A stretch of 53,750 nt of DNA from WGMI01 sp041739275 (lineage in GTDB: Bacteria > Bacteroidota > Bacteroidia > Flavobacteriales > Schleiferiaceae): NCBI GenBank assembly GCA_041739275.1, contig JBGSOF010000046.1, forward strand, positions 1 through 53,750, given 5' to 3'. Below are positions 25,829 through 34,433 of the stretch, in pieces. The translations under genes were made by a program, and so were the position numbers. Position 1 is the first letter of the stretch. Every line of letters starts with the position of its first letter. Under the pieces are notes generated by a model. That model worked only from the letters and a program-made list of their open reading frames with translations, was not told where the DNA came from and searched no databases.

Positions 25829-27240
25829 TGCACGTTCACTTCTTCTTCATGAAACTCTTTTCAGGCAAGGTTTGGATGCTCCTTGCCCTGACGGCTTTGA
25901 CCGCCATCGGCTGCCGATCGGGCTCCAAAAACGCCGAAGCCCAGCCCCCGCAAGACTTGCGACCCGATTGGGTACGCGCGCGACCGATGCGTCCGCATGC
26001 CTATGTTGCGGTGGGGATGTCGCCAAAGAGACAGGGACTCGATTATTCGGGCAACGCGCGCAATCAAGCGCTTGGCGATATTGCATCTCAAATTTCGGTT
26101 GAGATTTCAGGCAATTCGCTCTTGTATCAGCTCGAAACCAACGAGCGCTATCGAGAGGATTTTCAGAGCTCAGTTCGCAGTAGCACCAAAGCGCAACTCG
26201 AAGGATATGAGCTTATTGACCAGTACGAGACCGAAACGGAATACTGGGCGCTGTACGAACTCGACAAAGACACCCACCGTCGACTGAGCGATCTCAGATT
26301 AAAAAAAGCCGTGGCCAACGCCCTCGATCTGCGCAATCGAGCCCGCGCAGAAATCGACCGAGGCGAAGACCTTTTGGGGCTAAACTCTTATATCCGATCG
26401 ATCGAGGCGGTATCGGAGTTTTGGGCTCAGCCCGTCGAAACGGAGATCGACGGCCAAAAGGTGTTCTTGTCGAACCACTTGTACTCTGAGTTCAGCTTGG
26501 CCGTCGGAAGTATGAAAATCAAGCCGATTCCCGCTTCTATTGAACTCATTCGCGGGCTCCCGTTGGGCGACGTGGGCCTCTCGTTTGCCCTTGAGAATGC
26601 AAGAGGGCGGCGAATTGCCCAGGCGCCTCTTTTCCTGCATTATTCCGGAGATCAACTTTCAGACCGAGAGGTATACACCGGCTCCGATGGAACAGTTCGA
26701 GCGCCGGTTGAGCGCGTCAACAGCAAAAAAGCTCAAGAAAAAATCACCGCCACGTTCAACTTGGTCTCTTTGGCCCGACTGTCGAGTTCTTCAACCACCG
26801 CACTGATTGCCAACTCAGTGCGCCCTCCCGAGGCGGTCATGGAACTTTTGATTCTGCCGCCAAAAGTGCACGTTTCGGGCGAGGAACGCGTGGATGGAGT
26901 GCTCCGAAAAACGACGAACATCAACCGGACCTTCGAGAAGCTCTTCGCTCAAAATGGAAGCGAATCGGTCGATCGCTCCAAAGCCGATTTGGTGCTGCGA
27001 TATCGGGCCAATGCGGTTCAAATGAACCCCAGCGCTGCAGCCACCAAAGGCTATGTGCTCAAGCTCGAAGCAGAACTGTTCGACCGCAACGGCAAACTGA
27101 TCTTTCGGCGCGATTTGGGAGAAGTGACCGGGCAGCACATCGACGAGCAAAGCGCCGCAAACCTCGCCTTTGAGCGCATGGCCTCAGAAGTGGAGCGTCG
27201 CTATTTTCGCGACTTGATGCGCGCCGCGGGCATGGACTAA
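25825..27240 (+). CDS. LPP20-family lipoprotein
   Basis: This 471-residue protein has a lipoprotein signal (lipobox Cys at residue 30, TAIGC). The LPP20-like domain at about residues 45-150 (RPDWVRARPM, YVAVGMS, YSGNARNQALGDIASQISVEI, WALYELDKD) is followed by a C-terminal domain of roughly 250 residues I do not recognise. The start overlaps the CsgG-like gene's stop, and ATG 25849 is an alternative. LPP20 domains occur in Helicobacter lipoproteins and near CsgG-like and LpoB genes; the function is unknown. A shorter protein with a similar domain is encoded at 46424. Confidence 0.78.
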   Translation: MMHVHFFFMKLFSGKVWMLLALTALTAIGCRSGSKNAEAQPPQDLRPDWVRARPMRPHAYVAVGMSPKRQGLDYSGNARNQALGDIASQISVEISGNSLLYQLETNERYREDFQSSVRSSTKAQLEGYELIDQYETETEYWALYELDKDTHRRLSDLRLKKAVANALDLRNRARAEIDRGEDLLGLNSYIRSIEAVSEFWAQPVETEIDGQKVFLSNHLYSEFSLAVGSMKIKPIPASIELIRGLPLGDVGLSFALENARGRRIAQAPLFLHYSGDQLSDREVYTGSDGTVRAPVERVNSKKAQEKITATFNLVSLARLSSSSTTALIANSVRPPEAVMELLILPPKVHVSGEERVDGVLRKTTNINRTFEKLFAQNGSESVDRSKADLVLRYRANAVQMNPSAAATKGYVLKLEAELFDRNGKLIFRRDLGEVTGQHIDEQSAANLAFERMASEVERRYFRDLMRAAGMD

Positions 27241-27301
27241 AACGCGGGCTTAAATTGCCCCCGTCTGTCTCGGACCCGATTTCTCATCAAACTACGCGCG
27301 G

Positions 27302-28252
27302 ATGCCCTATCTCTGGATCGGTTTTACGGTTCTCGTCTTTGGATCGCTCCTGGCCGATCTCTATCTGCTCCACGGGCGCAATTCCAAACCCGATGCCAAA
27401 AAGGCCGGAATTGAGACCCTTTTTTGGGTCGTTCTCGGCCTGAGTTTTGGCGCCCTCCTGCAGTTCTTATACGCGAAGGGCTGGGCAGACAATCCTTTGG
27501 GGATGAGCCCGTCGCGGGTATTCACAACCTATCTGACGGCCTATCTAGTGGAGCTCTCGCTCAGCGTGGACAACTTATTTGTGATCGCGCTCATCTTCAC
27601 CAGCTTTCGCATCCCTATCCATCAACAACCCAAGGCTTTGTTTTGGGGAATTCTCGGAGCCATTGTCTTTAGAGGATTTATGATTGCCGCCGGGATTGCT
27701 CTGGTGGAGCGATTCCATTGGATGTTCTATCTCTTCGGGCTGTTTTTGCTCTTCACTGCGCTCAAAATGCTCCGTACTAAAGAAGACGAGGGTGAAGACG
27801 AGCCGATTGAATCGCCCAAAAAGCGCTTTGCGTACGTATATCGCTATTTCCGAATCACCGACACCCCCGACGGCGACAAGTTCTTTACGAGTCTGGCGGG
27901 AAAGCGCATGGCGACCCCTCTTTTTGCGGCTGTGGCGGTCATCGAACTCACCGATCTCTTGTTTGCGCTCGATTCGATTCCGGCCATTCTCGGCATCACC
28001 ACCGACCCTATGATCGTTTGGAGTTCAAACGTTTTCGCAATTCTCGGGCTTCGGTCGATGTATTTCTTCCTGGCGCACATGCTCCGCAAATTCCGCTACC
28101 TCAAACAAAGCGTGGTCGCCATCCTCTTGTTCATTTCGGCCAAAATGCTGAGCTCCGACTTTATCGAACTGCCCGATTCGTTCTCGCTCATATTTATTGG
28201 ATTGTCACTGGGAACGGGAATTGCGGTTTCGCTGCTCCGAAAAGACAGCTGA
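27302..28252 (+). CDS. TerC/Alx family membrane transporter
   Basis: This 316-residue protein has about nine membrane helices. The two TerC signatures are ELSLSVDNLFVIALIF and ELTDLLFALDSIPAILGI, each with the acidic residue thought to coordinate metal. A cytoplasmic loop near residues 155-185 is rich in Glu. Alx and TerC homologues export manganese and help load secreted metalloproteins; which one applies here is not visible. It lies 61 bases after the lipoprotein pair and 38 before purL. Confidence 0.9.
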   Translation: MPYLWIGFTVLVFGSLLADLYLLHGRNSKPDAKKAGIETLFWVVLGLSFGALLQFLYAKGWADNPLGMSPSRVFTTYLTAYLVELSLSVDNLFVIALIFTSFRIPIHQQPKALFWGILGAIVFRGFMIAAGIALVERFHWMFYLFGLFLLFTALKMLRTKEDEGEDEPIESPKKRFAYVYRYFRITDTPDGDKFFTSLAGKRMATPLFAAVAVIELTDLLFALDSIPAILGITTDPMIVWSSNVFAILGLRSMYFFLAHMLRKFRYLKQSVVAILLFISAKMLSSDFIELPDSFSLIFIGLSLGTGIAVSLLRKDS

Positions 28253-28263
28253 TTTTGCTGAAG

Positions 28264-28271
28264 TACCTTTG
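28264..28271 (+). promoter_or_regulatory. candidate -7 element of purL
   Basis: TACCTTTG fits TAnnTTTG exactly and ends 19 bases before the purL ATG. No clear -33 element was seen. Confidence 0.45.
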
Positions 28272-28290
28272 AGCGCATTTAATTTTTCGC

Positions 28291-30540
28291 ATGAACTCTA
28301 GCATGTCCACTCCCGAGGTATCGGTTGAAACCGCCCAAACTCTCGGACTTCTCCCCGAGGAATTCAATCGAATCGCGCAAATTCTCGGTCGAGAGCCCAA
28401 CTACACCGAATTAGCCATCTATTCTGCCATGTGGAGCGAGCATTGCTCGTATAAAAACTCCATCGTTTGGCTCAAGACCCTCCCAAAAGACGGGCCGCAG
28501 ATGTTGGTCAAGGCGGGCGAAGAAAACGCGGGATTGGTCGATCTCGGAGACGGAATGGGCTGTGCCTTTAAGATTGAGTCGCACAACCACCCCAGCGCAC
28601 TCGAACCCTTTCAAGGAGCCGCCACGGGTGTAGGAGGCATCAACCGCGATATTTTCACCATGGGGGCTCGACCCATCGCCCAACTCAACTCGCTTCGGTT
28701 TGGCCTGCCCGGCGAAAAGCGCACCCAGTGGTTGATCGACGGAGTGGTTCGCGGAATTGGCTCCTACGGCAATTCTTTCGGCATACCGACGGTCGGCGGC
28801 GAGGTGTATTTCGACTCGTGTTATGCGCAAAATCCCCTGGTGAATGCCTTTTCTGCCGGGATCGTCCGCACCGACAAAATTATCCGCGCCCGCGCCGAGG
28901 GCGAAGGGAACCCGGTGTATATCATCGGCTCCTCAACCGGAAAAGACGGGATTCACGGCGCTTCGTTTGCCTCGAAAGACTTGAGCGAAGACAGCGCGAA
29001 CGACATCCCCGCGGTGCAAGTGGGCGATCCGTTTATGGAAAAACTCCTGCTCGAAGCGACCCTTGAATTGGCCGAGACCGACGCATTGGTCGGGATGCAG
29101 GACATGGGGGCTGCGGGAATTACCTGCTCGACCTGCGAAATGAGCGCAGCGGGAGGAATGGGGATGCGCATCGATTTAGATAAAGTGCCCCGTCGGCAAG
29201 AGGGCATGGCTGCTTGGGAAATTTTGTTGAGTGAGTCTCAAGAGCGCATGCTCGCCGTGGTTAAAAAGGGGCGCGAACACGAGGTTGAAGCCATTTTTGA
29301 GAAGTGGGACATCCACTGTGTTCAAATTGGCGAAGTGGTCGAAGGCGGTCAGATCGATTATTTCTGGAATGGCGAGAACATTGCTTCGGTTCCCGCTGAA
29401 AGCCTCGTTCTCGGGGGTGGAGCACCGGTGTATTACCGCGAATTCCGCGAACCCGAGTACTACACTCGGTATAAAGAATTTGACCTCGACGCCCTCGAGC
29501 AAAGCGAAGACCTCAAGTCAGAGGCTTTGCGTTTGATCGGTTTGCCAAACATTGCTTCAAAGGCTTGGGTATATCGGCAATACGATCGAATGGTGGGCAC
29601 AATTAATATTAGCGCCAACCGTCCTACAGATGCCGCAGTGGTCGATCTGCGCGGTACGGCCAAAGCTCTGGCGATGACCGTAGACTGCAATTCGCGCTAC
29701 GTGCATGCCGATCCTGAAATCGGGGCGATGATCGCGGTTTCCGAAGCTGCCCGAAACATTAGCTGCAGCGGAGGAATCCCCTCAGCCGTAACCAACTGCT
29801 TAAACTTTGGAAACCCCTACCAACCCGAGGTTTACTGGCAATTCGTCGGAGCCATCAAAGGAATGGGCAAGGCCTGCGAGCGCTTCGAAACTCCCGTAAC
29901 CGGCGGAAACGTAAGCTTTTACAATCAAACCGTACTCAGAGATCGAACTGAGCCCGTATTCCCGACTCCGACCATTGGGATGATCGGACAGATCGAAGAC
30001 AAAAAATTCATCACCACCCTCGACTTCAAGGGCAAAGGAGATTTAATCTACCTGATTGGCGAATCGAGAAACGACCTCAGTTCTTCTCAATACCTGGTAT
30101 ATATCAAGGGGGTCGAAGCTTCGCCTGCGCCGGCCTTCAGTCTCGAAGAAGAATATGCCCTGTGCAACCAACTTCAGATGCTGATTCGTCAAAGCTTGAT
30201 ACAGAGCGCACACGACATCAGCGAAGGGGGATTGTTCGCTGCCTTGATCGAAAAATCGATGCCGGGCGGCCTCGGTTTTGACCTTACGACCGATTCGGCT
30301 CTCAGAAAAGACTGCTATCTCTTTGGCGAGGCCCAGGGCCGTGCCTTGGTCAGCGTCCGCCCCGAGGACGAAGACGCGTTTATCGACGCGATGATGCTGA
30401 ACGGGGTCGGATTCGATTTGCTGGGGCACGTCACCAAGGGTTCCATCCGCATCGACGACGAAGATTGGGGCCACATCGACGACTACCGAGCGGTTTATGA
30501 CCACGCCTTGGCCGAGGCGCTTGGGCAAGAATCGCATTAA
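28291..30540 (+). CDS. purL: phosphoribosylformylglycinamidine synthase II
   Basis: PurL catalyses the ATP-dependent step that converts FGAR to FGAM in purine synthesis, using ammonia from PurQ with PurS. At 749 residues this is the small, Gram-positive type lacking the fused glutaminase. Landmarks are MWSEHCSYKNS, SHNHPSALEPFQGAATGVGGI, IPTVGGEVYF, MQDMGAAGITCSTCEMS and FETPVTGGNVSFYN. The start ATG 28291 is followed by a second in-frame ATG at 28303. It is convergent with the response regulator. purQ and purS are not in the window. Confidence 0.96.
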   Translation: MNSSMSTPEVSVETAQTLGLLPEEFNRIAQILGREPNYTELAIYSAMWSEHCSYKNSIVWLKTLPKDGPQMLVKAGEENAGLVDLGDGMGCAFKIESHNHPSALEPFQGAATGVGGINRDIFTMGARPIAQLNSLRFGLPGEKRTQWLIDGVVRGIGSYGNSFGIPTVGGEVYFDSCYAQNPLVNAFSAGIVRTDKIIRARAEGEGNPVYIIGSSTGKDGIHGASFASKDLSEDSANDIPAVQVGDPFMEKLLLEATLELAETDALVGMQDMGAAGITCSTCEMSAAGGMGMRIDLDKVPRRQEGMAAWEILLSESQERMLAVVKKGREHEVEAIFEKWDIHCVQIGEVVEGGQIDYFWNGENIASVPAESLVLGGGAPVYYREFREPEYYTRYKEFDLDALEQSEDLKSEALRLIGLPNIASKAWVYRQYDRMVGTINISANRPTDAAVVDLRGTAKALAMTVDCNSRYVHADPEIGAMIAVSEAARNISCSGGIPSAVTNCLNFGNPYQPEVYWQFVGAIKGMGKACERFETPVTGGNVSFYNQTVLRDRTEPVFPTPTIGMIGQIEDKKFITTLDFKGKGDLIYLIGESRNDLSSSQYLVYIKGVEASPAPAFSLEEEYALCNQLQMLIRQSLIQSAHDISEGGLFAALIEKSMPGGLGFDLTTDSALRKDCYLFGEAQGRALVSVRPEDEDAFIDAMMLNGVGFDLLGHVTKGSIRIDDEDWGHIDDYRAVYDHALAEALGQESH

Positions 30541-30562
30541 ACTCGGAGCTTGGATTTTCAGG

Positions 30563-31717
30563 TTATGCGTACCGACGCACATCCTCTGCCGAAATCTCAG
30601 GGCCACCGAGAATGAGCAGTCGCTCCACGAGGTTTCTGAGCTGTCGAATGTTGCCCGTATAATCCAGCGCAGAAAGGGCCGTGAGCGCTTCGGGCGAAAA
30701 CCGCTTGGGGGGTAGTTTTTGATCGGCCTGCAGCAACTTCACAAAATGTTCGACCAGCTCGGGAATGTCTTCGAGCCTTTCGTTCAAGCCCGGCACCTCG
30801 ATGCGAATCACACTCAAGCGGTGGAAGAGATCTTCGCGAAACCGGCCTTCGGCAATCTCTTTGGTCAGATCTTTATTGGTGGCCGCCAAAACGCGCACAT
30901 CGACGGCCGTGCTCTTTTCACCTCCGACAGGGCTGATTCGGTTTTCTTGCAAAGCTCTCAAAACCTTCGCCTGAGCACTCAAACTCATGTCCCCGATTTC
31001 GTCGAGGAACAAGGTCCCGCCTTCGGCTTGTTCAAATTTGCCCTTTCGGTCTTTTACCGCAGAGGTAAAGGCCCCCTTTACATGCCCAAAAAGCTCGCTT
31101 TCAATCAATTCGACGGGAATCGCAGCGCAGTTTACCTCGACAAAAGGAGCTTTGGAGCGGGCGCTCGCCGAGTGAATGGCATGCGCAACCAATTCCTTGC
31201 CGCTGCCGTTGGGGCCGGTAATCAACACACGTGCATCGGTGGGAGCCACTTTCTCAATCAAATCGCGGATCTCTTTCAAACCCGCCCCCGAGCCGACCAT
31301 TTCTAACTTTCGGTCGACTTTTTTTCGCAACTGATTCACCTGCTGAACCAAAACCGTTCGATCGAGGGCGTTTCGGACGGTTTGAAGCAGTCGATTCAAA
31401 TCAGGCGGTTTCGCAATAAAGTCGAAGGCCCCCTTTCGCATGCAATCGACCGCAGTCTCGAGGTCGGCGTGCCCCGAAATCATCACCACCGAAGTGTCCG
31501 GAGCGGACTTTTTATAGTGCTCGAGCACTTCCACCCCATCGCGCAAGGGCATTTTGATGTCGCAGAGCAAAAGGTCGAAGCCCTCGGCCGCTCGGTCGAT
31601 GGCCTGCTGCCCATCCACGGCCTCAAACAGTTCGTAGCCCGCGCGTTCTTCGGTTAAAATGCGAACCAAGACCCTGCGGATCGATGCTTCGTCTTCGGCA
31701 ATTAAAATTCGGTGCAT
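30563..31717 (-). CDS. sigma-54-interacting response regulator without a DNA-binding domain
   Basis: The 384-residue protein has a receiver domain (phosphoacceptor Asp in LLLCDIKMPLRDG, about residue 53) and an AAA+ sigma-54 activator domain (Walker A ITGPNGSGKELVAHAIH, Walker B GTLFLDEIGD). The sigma-54 contact loop reads GAFTSA in place of GAFTGA. It stops right after the AAA+ lid (RNLVERLLILGGPEISAEDVRRYA), where NtrC relatives carry a Fis-type helix-turn-helix. I recall Flavobacteriia orthologues of the same length, so this looks like a family trait and not a truncation. It may act from solution on many sigma-54 promoters. It follows ppx by 3 bases; no histidine kinase is adjacent. Confidence 0.9.
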   Translation of the reverse strand: MHRILIAEDEASIRRVLVRILTEERAGYELFEAVDGQQAIDRAAEGFDLLLCDIKMPLRDGVEVLEHYKKSAPDTSVVMISGHADLETAVDCMRKGAFDFIAKPPDLNRLLQTVRNALDRTVLVQQVNQLRKKVDRKLEMVGSGAGLKEIRDLIEKVAPTDARVLITGPNGSGKELVAHAIHSASARSKAPFVEVNCAAIPVELIESELFGHVKGAFTSAVKDRKGKFEQAEGGTLFLDEIGDMSLSAQAKVLRALQENRISPVGGEKSTAVDVRVLAATNKDLTKEIAEGRFREDLFHRLSVIRIEVPGLNERLEDIPELVEHFVKLLQADQKLPPKRFSPEALTALSALDYTGNIRQLRNLVERLLILGGPEISAEDVRRYA

Positions 31718-31720
31718 CGT

Positions 31721-32644
31721 TCAAGCTTCGAATAAAGGTTCGGAACTTTTGTAAAAAACGCCCTCTTTCAAAGCATAACGCGAAAGGTAAAACCGCTCGA
31801 AGGGATGGAGATTCCAAAAAAAGTCGATCAATAAAGCGCTAATTCCCATCAACTCGGCGCGAAACTCGGTCATCCCCGGCACCGAAAGTCGAGAAGGAGT
31901 ATCGAGCGCTGCGAGGTGCCGACACATCGCCAAGGCGCTCTCGGGGTCAATTTCGTCGTGCGATGGCGAGACGAGCTCCTCAGATCGGTATCCGCGAAGC
32001 AGATCGACCAGGGTGTCGAAGGAGCCCGATGAACCAATCATCCAAATCGGTTTAAACCGATCGATCGCCTTCATCAACTCGGGCAGCACCGTTTCCAGAT
32101 AATCCCTGATGGATTTCGAATCTCCCGGCGAAAGAGGGTCCTCGGGCCTAAAGCGCTCCTTGAGTCGCGAAACCCCGAGGGGGTAGCTCTGCATCCATAT
32201 CGGCTCTGAGCCCTTGGCCACGATAAATTCTGTGCTTCCTCCGCCGATGTCAACCACTAAAACAGGCTGCTCGGGAAGCGGAAGGGCGCGGGCAACGCCT
32301 GCCAAGATGTAGTCTGCTTCTTCGAGTCCGTCGACCACGCGAATGCTCAGTTGAAGGTTTTCTGAAGCCCATTCGATCAATTCAGAACCGTTGCGCGCAT
32401 CGCGTATGGCAGAAGTCGCGATGGCCTGAAACGACACCGCGCCCATGGCCCGGGCTTTCCCCACGAGTTCGCTCAACGCCTCTCTGGCGCGCATCATGGC
32501 AGGCAGGGCGATTTCTCCCCGATCGATTCCGCCTTCGCCCAAGCGAACCGAAATTTTATCGCTCCACTTAAAATGGGGTTCCAGAGGGTCGCGAATCAAA
32601 ACATTGAAGGTATTTGTCCCCAGATCGACCACAGCCATTCGCAT
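31721..32644 (-). CDS. Ppx/GppA family phosphatase
   Basis: The Ppx/GppA family hydrolyses polyphosphate or pppGpp. The 307-residue protein is the short form, with the two ASKHA phosphate-binding loops VVDLGTNTFNVLI near the N-terminus and VLVVDIGGGSTEFIV at about residue 135. Without the HD domain of long Ppx enzymes, I cannot choose between exopolyphosphatase and pppGpp phosphatase activity. It precedes the response regulator by 3 bases in one transcript and is divergent from the amidohydrolase. Confidence 0.9.
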   Translation of the reverse strand: MRMAVVDLGTNTFNVLIRDPLEPHFKWSDKISVRLGEGGIDRGEIALPAMMRAREALSELVGKARAMGAVSFQAIATSAIRDARNGSELIEWASENLQLSIRVVDGLEEADYILAGVARALPLPEQPVLVVDIGGGSTEFIVAKGSEPIWMQSYPLGVSRLKERFRPEDPLSPGDSKSIRDYLETVLPELMKAIDRFKPIWMIGSSGSFDTLVDLLRGYRSEELVSPSHDEIDPESALAMCRHLAALDTPSRLSVPGMTEFRAELMGISALLIDFFWNLHPFERFYLSRYALKEGVFYKSSEPLFEA

Positions 32645-32734
32645 GGGGTCAAGATAGAGTTTGAACGCGAAACTCGGGTGCCGAGATGTCTGTCTATTTC
32701 GCGCTGCACGCTCGTCAAGTTAACTTCGCCCGAA

Positions 32735-34420
32735 ATGAGAAGCTCAGAAATGCCGAGCACGCGAACCGCATTGGGGATGATAATTGCATGGATGCTCGGG
32801 CTTTCGGCCTGTACTTCAAAGGGAGATGCTGATTTATTGCTCTACAATGCGCATTTCGCCACCCTCGACAGCATCTATCCGTCTGTAGAGGCCATTGCCG
32901 TGAAAGAAGGACGCATTTTGGCGGTCGGCAGCCCCGAAGAGCTCCGCGAACAATACCGGTTCGCCTCAGAACAAGACCTCGAAGGCCAGTGGGCATTTCC
33001 GGGATTTATCGATGCGCATTGCCATTTGTTGGCATACGCTCAAAGCCTGCGCACCGTCGATCTCAGCGAATCTCGATCCGAAACCGAGGTCCTTGAACGG
33101 CTTTTGAATTGGGATCGCGAAATGAAGTCAAAAGGCGTTGAAATTGAAGTTATTGAGGGTTGGGGATGGGATCAAACGACTTGGGAATCTGCCCAAATGC
33201 CCTCGAGCCCGAGACTCAGTGAGGCCTTTGCCGATCGAGAAGTTCGGCTCAGGCGGATCGACGGACATGCACTTTGGGTGAATCGGTTTGTACTCGAGCG
33301 CTACGGCATCGACGAAAAAAGCAAGGTCGAAGGGGGCGAAATCGTCTGGTTCGAACAAAGCTCGGGTGCCGTTTTGATCGACCGCGCTCAAGAATTGGTT
33401 CCCGACAGACCGCTCGATCGAGTGGCGATGAAAAAAGCCCTGCTCGAGGCGCAGGAAAATCTCTTCGCCTCGGGCTTGACCGGACTCAACGATGCGGGCC
33501 TCGACACCGCCCGCTTGTTTTTTCTGCGCGCGCTATACCGAGATGGGCTTCTCGAAATTCCGGTCAATGCGATGGCCTCCGACGACTCTGCTTCTTTTGA
33601 GTATTTTCTCGAACATGGCCCCATCGAAGAGGACCGATTTCGGGTTCGCTCGTTCAAATTTTACGCCGACGGCGCACTGGGTTCTCACGGCGCTCTGTTG
33701 CTCGAACCCTATTCCGACCGCGCCGAGCACTTTGGGTTGAGCCTCAGTAGAAAAGAGTATCTCAAACGGCGTTTTGAACAAGTTGAAAAAGCGGGGTTTC
33801 AGGTATGCACGCACGCCATCGGAGATTCGGCCAACCGGCAAGTGCTCCGACTTTATGCAGATGTGCTTGGGCCTTCGGGCAATCCGAGGCGCTGGCGAAT
33901 CGAACACGCACAAGTAGTTCATCCCTTTGATTGGGAGCACTTTGGACGGCTGCGCATCCTTCCGTCCGTCCAGCCCACCCATGCCGTCTCCGATGCCGAT
34001 TGGCTGTTGGACCGCTTGGGGGCCGACCGGCTCGAACGCGCCTATGCGTATCAAAGCCTCTGGAGTCAAAACCGACGGCTGCCCTTGGGCACCGACTTCC
34101 CCATCGAATCGATCGACCCCTTGCGGACGTACAGGGCCGCTGTCTTCAGAAAAGACCGAAACCCCATTCCCCACCATGCTCTGCGCCCAGACGAATCGCT
34201 CAGCCCGGAACAAGCTCTAAGAGGAATGACCATCGACGCGGCATATGCCCAGTATCGCGATACGCAAACGGGAACCCTCTCGGTGGGCAAGTGGGCAGAC
34301 ATCGTGGTTTTGGACGTCAACTTGCTCGATTGTACTTTTCAAGAATCGAATCGCGCCAAAGTGAAACAGACTTGGCTGCGCGGCGAAAAGGTATTTCCGC
34401 GAACCCCATCGGAACGCTAA
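32735..34420 (+). CDS. amidohydrolase family 3 lipoprotein (YtcJ-like)
   Basis: A metal-dependent hydrolase of the amidohydrolase superfamily, likely anchored outside the cytoplasm. The 561-residue protein has a lipoprotein signal (GLSAC, Cys26 from this start; ATG 32750 is an alternative). The amidohydrolase core has the metal-site motif FPGFIDAHCHLLAYAQ, later histidines in CTHAIGDSANRQ and RIEHAQVVHP, and GTDFPIESIDPL before the C-terminal beta-sandwich (GTLSVGKWADIVVLD). The substrate is unknown; family members cleave N-substituted amides or formamides. The acyl-CoA synthetase starts 13 bases later. Confidence 0.88.
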   Translation: MRSSEMPSTRTALGMIIAWMLGLSACTSKGDADLLLYNAHFATLDSIYPSVEAIAVKEGRILAVGSPEELREQYRFASEQDLEGQWAFPGFIDAHCHLLAYAQSLRTVDLSESRSETEVLERLLNWDREMKSKGVEIEVIEGWGWDQTTWESAQMPSSPRLSEAFADREVRLRRIDGHALWVNRFVLERYGIDEKSKVEGGEIVWFEQSSGAVLIDRAQELVPDRPLDRVAMKKALLEAQENLFASGLTGLNDAGLDTARLFFLRALYRDGLLEIPVNAMASDDSASFEYFLEHGPIEEDRFRVRSFKFYADGALGSHGALLLEPYSDRAEHFGLSLSRKEYLKRRFEQVEKAGFQVCTHAIGDSANRQVLRLYADVLGPSGNPRRWRIEHAQVVHPFDWEHFGRLRILPSVQPTHAVSDADWLLDRLGADRLERAYAYQSLWSQNRRLPLGTDFPIESIDPLRTYRAAVFRKDRNPIPHHALRPDESLSPEQALRGMTIDAAYAQYRDTQTGTLSVGKWADIVVLDVNLLDCTFQESNRAKVKQTWLRGEKVFPRTPSER

Positions 34421-34433
34421 AAACAAACACTTG

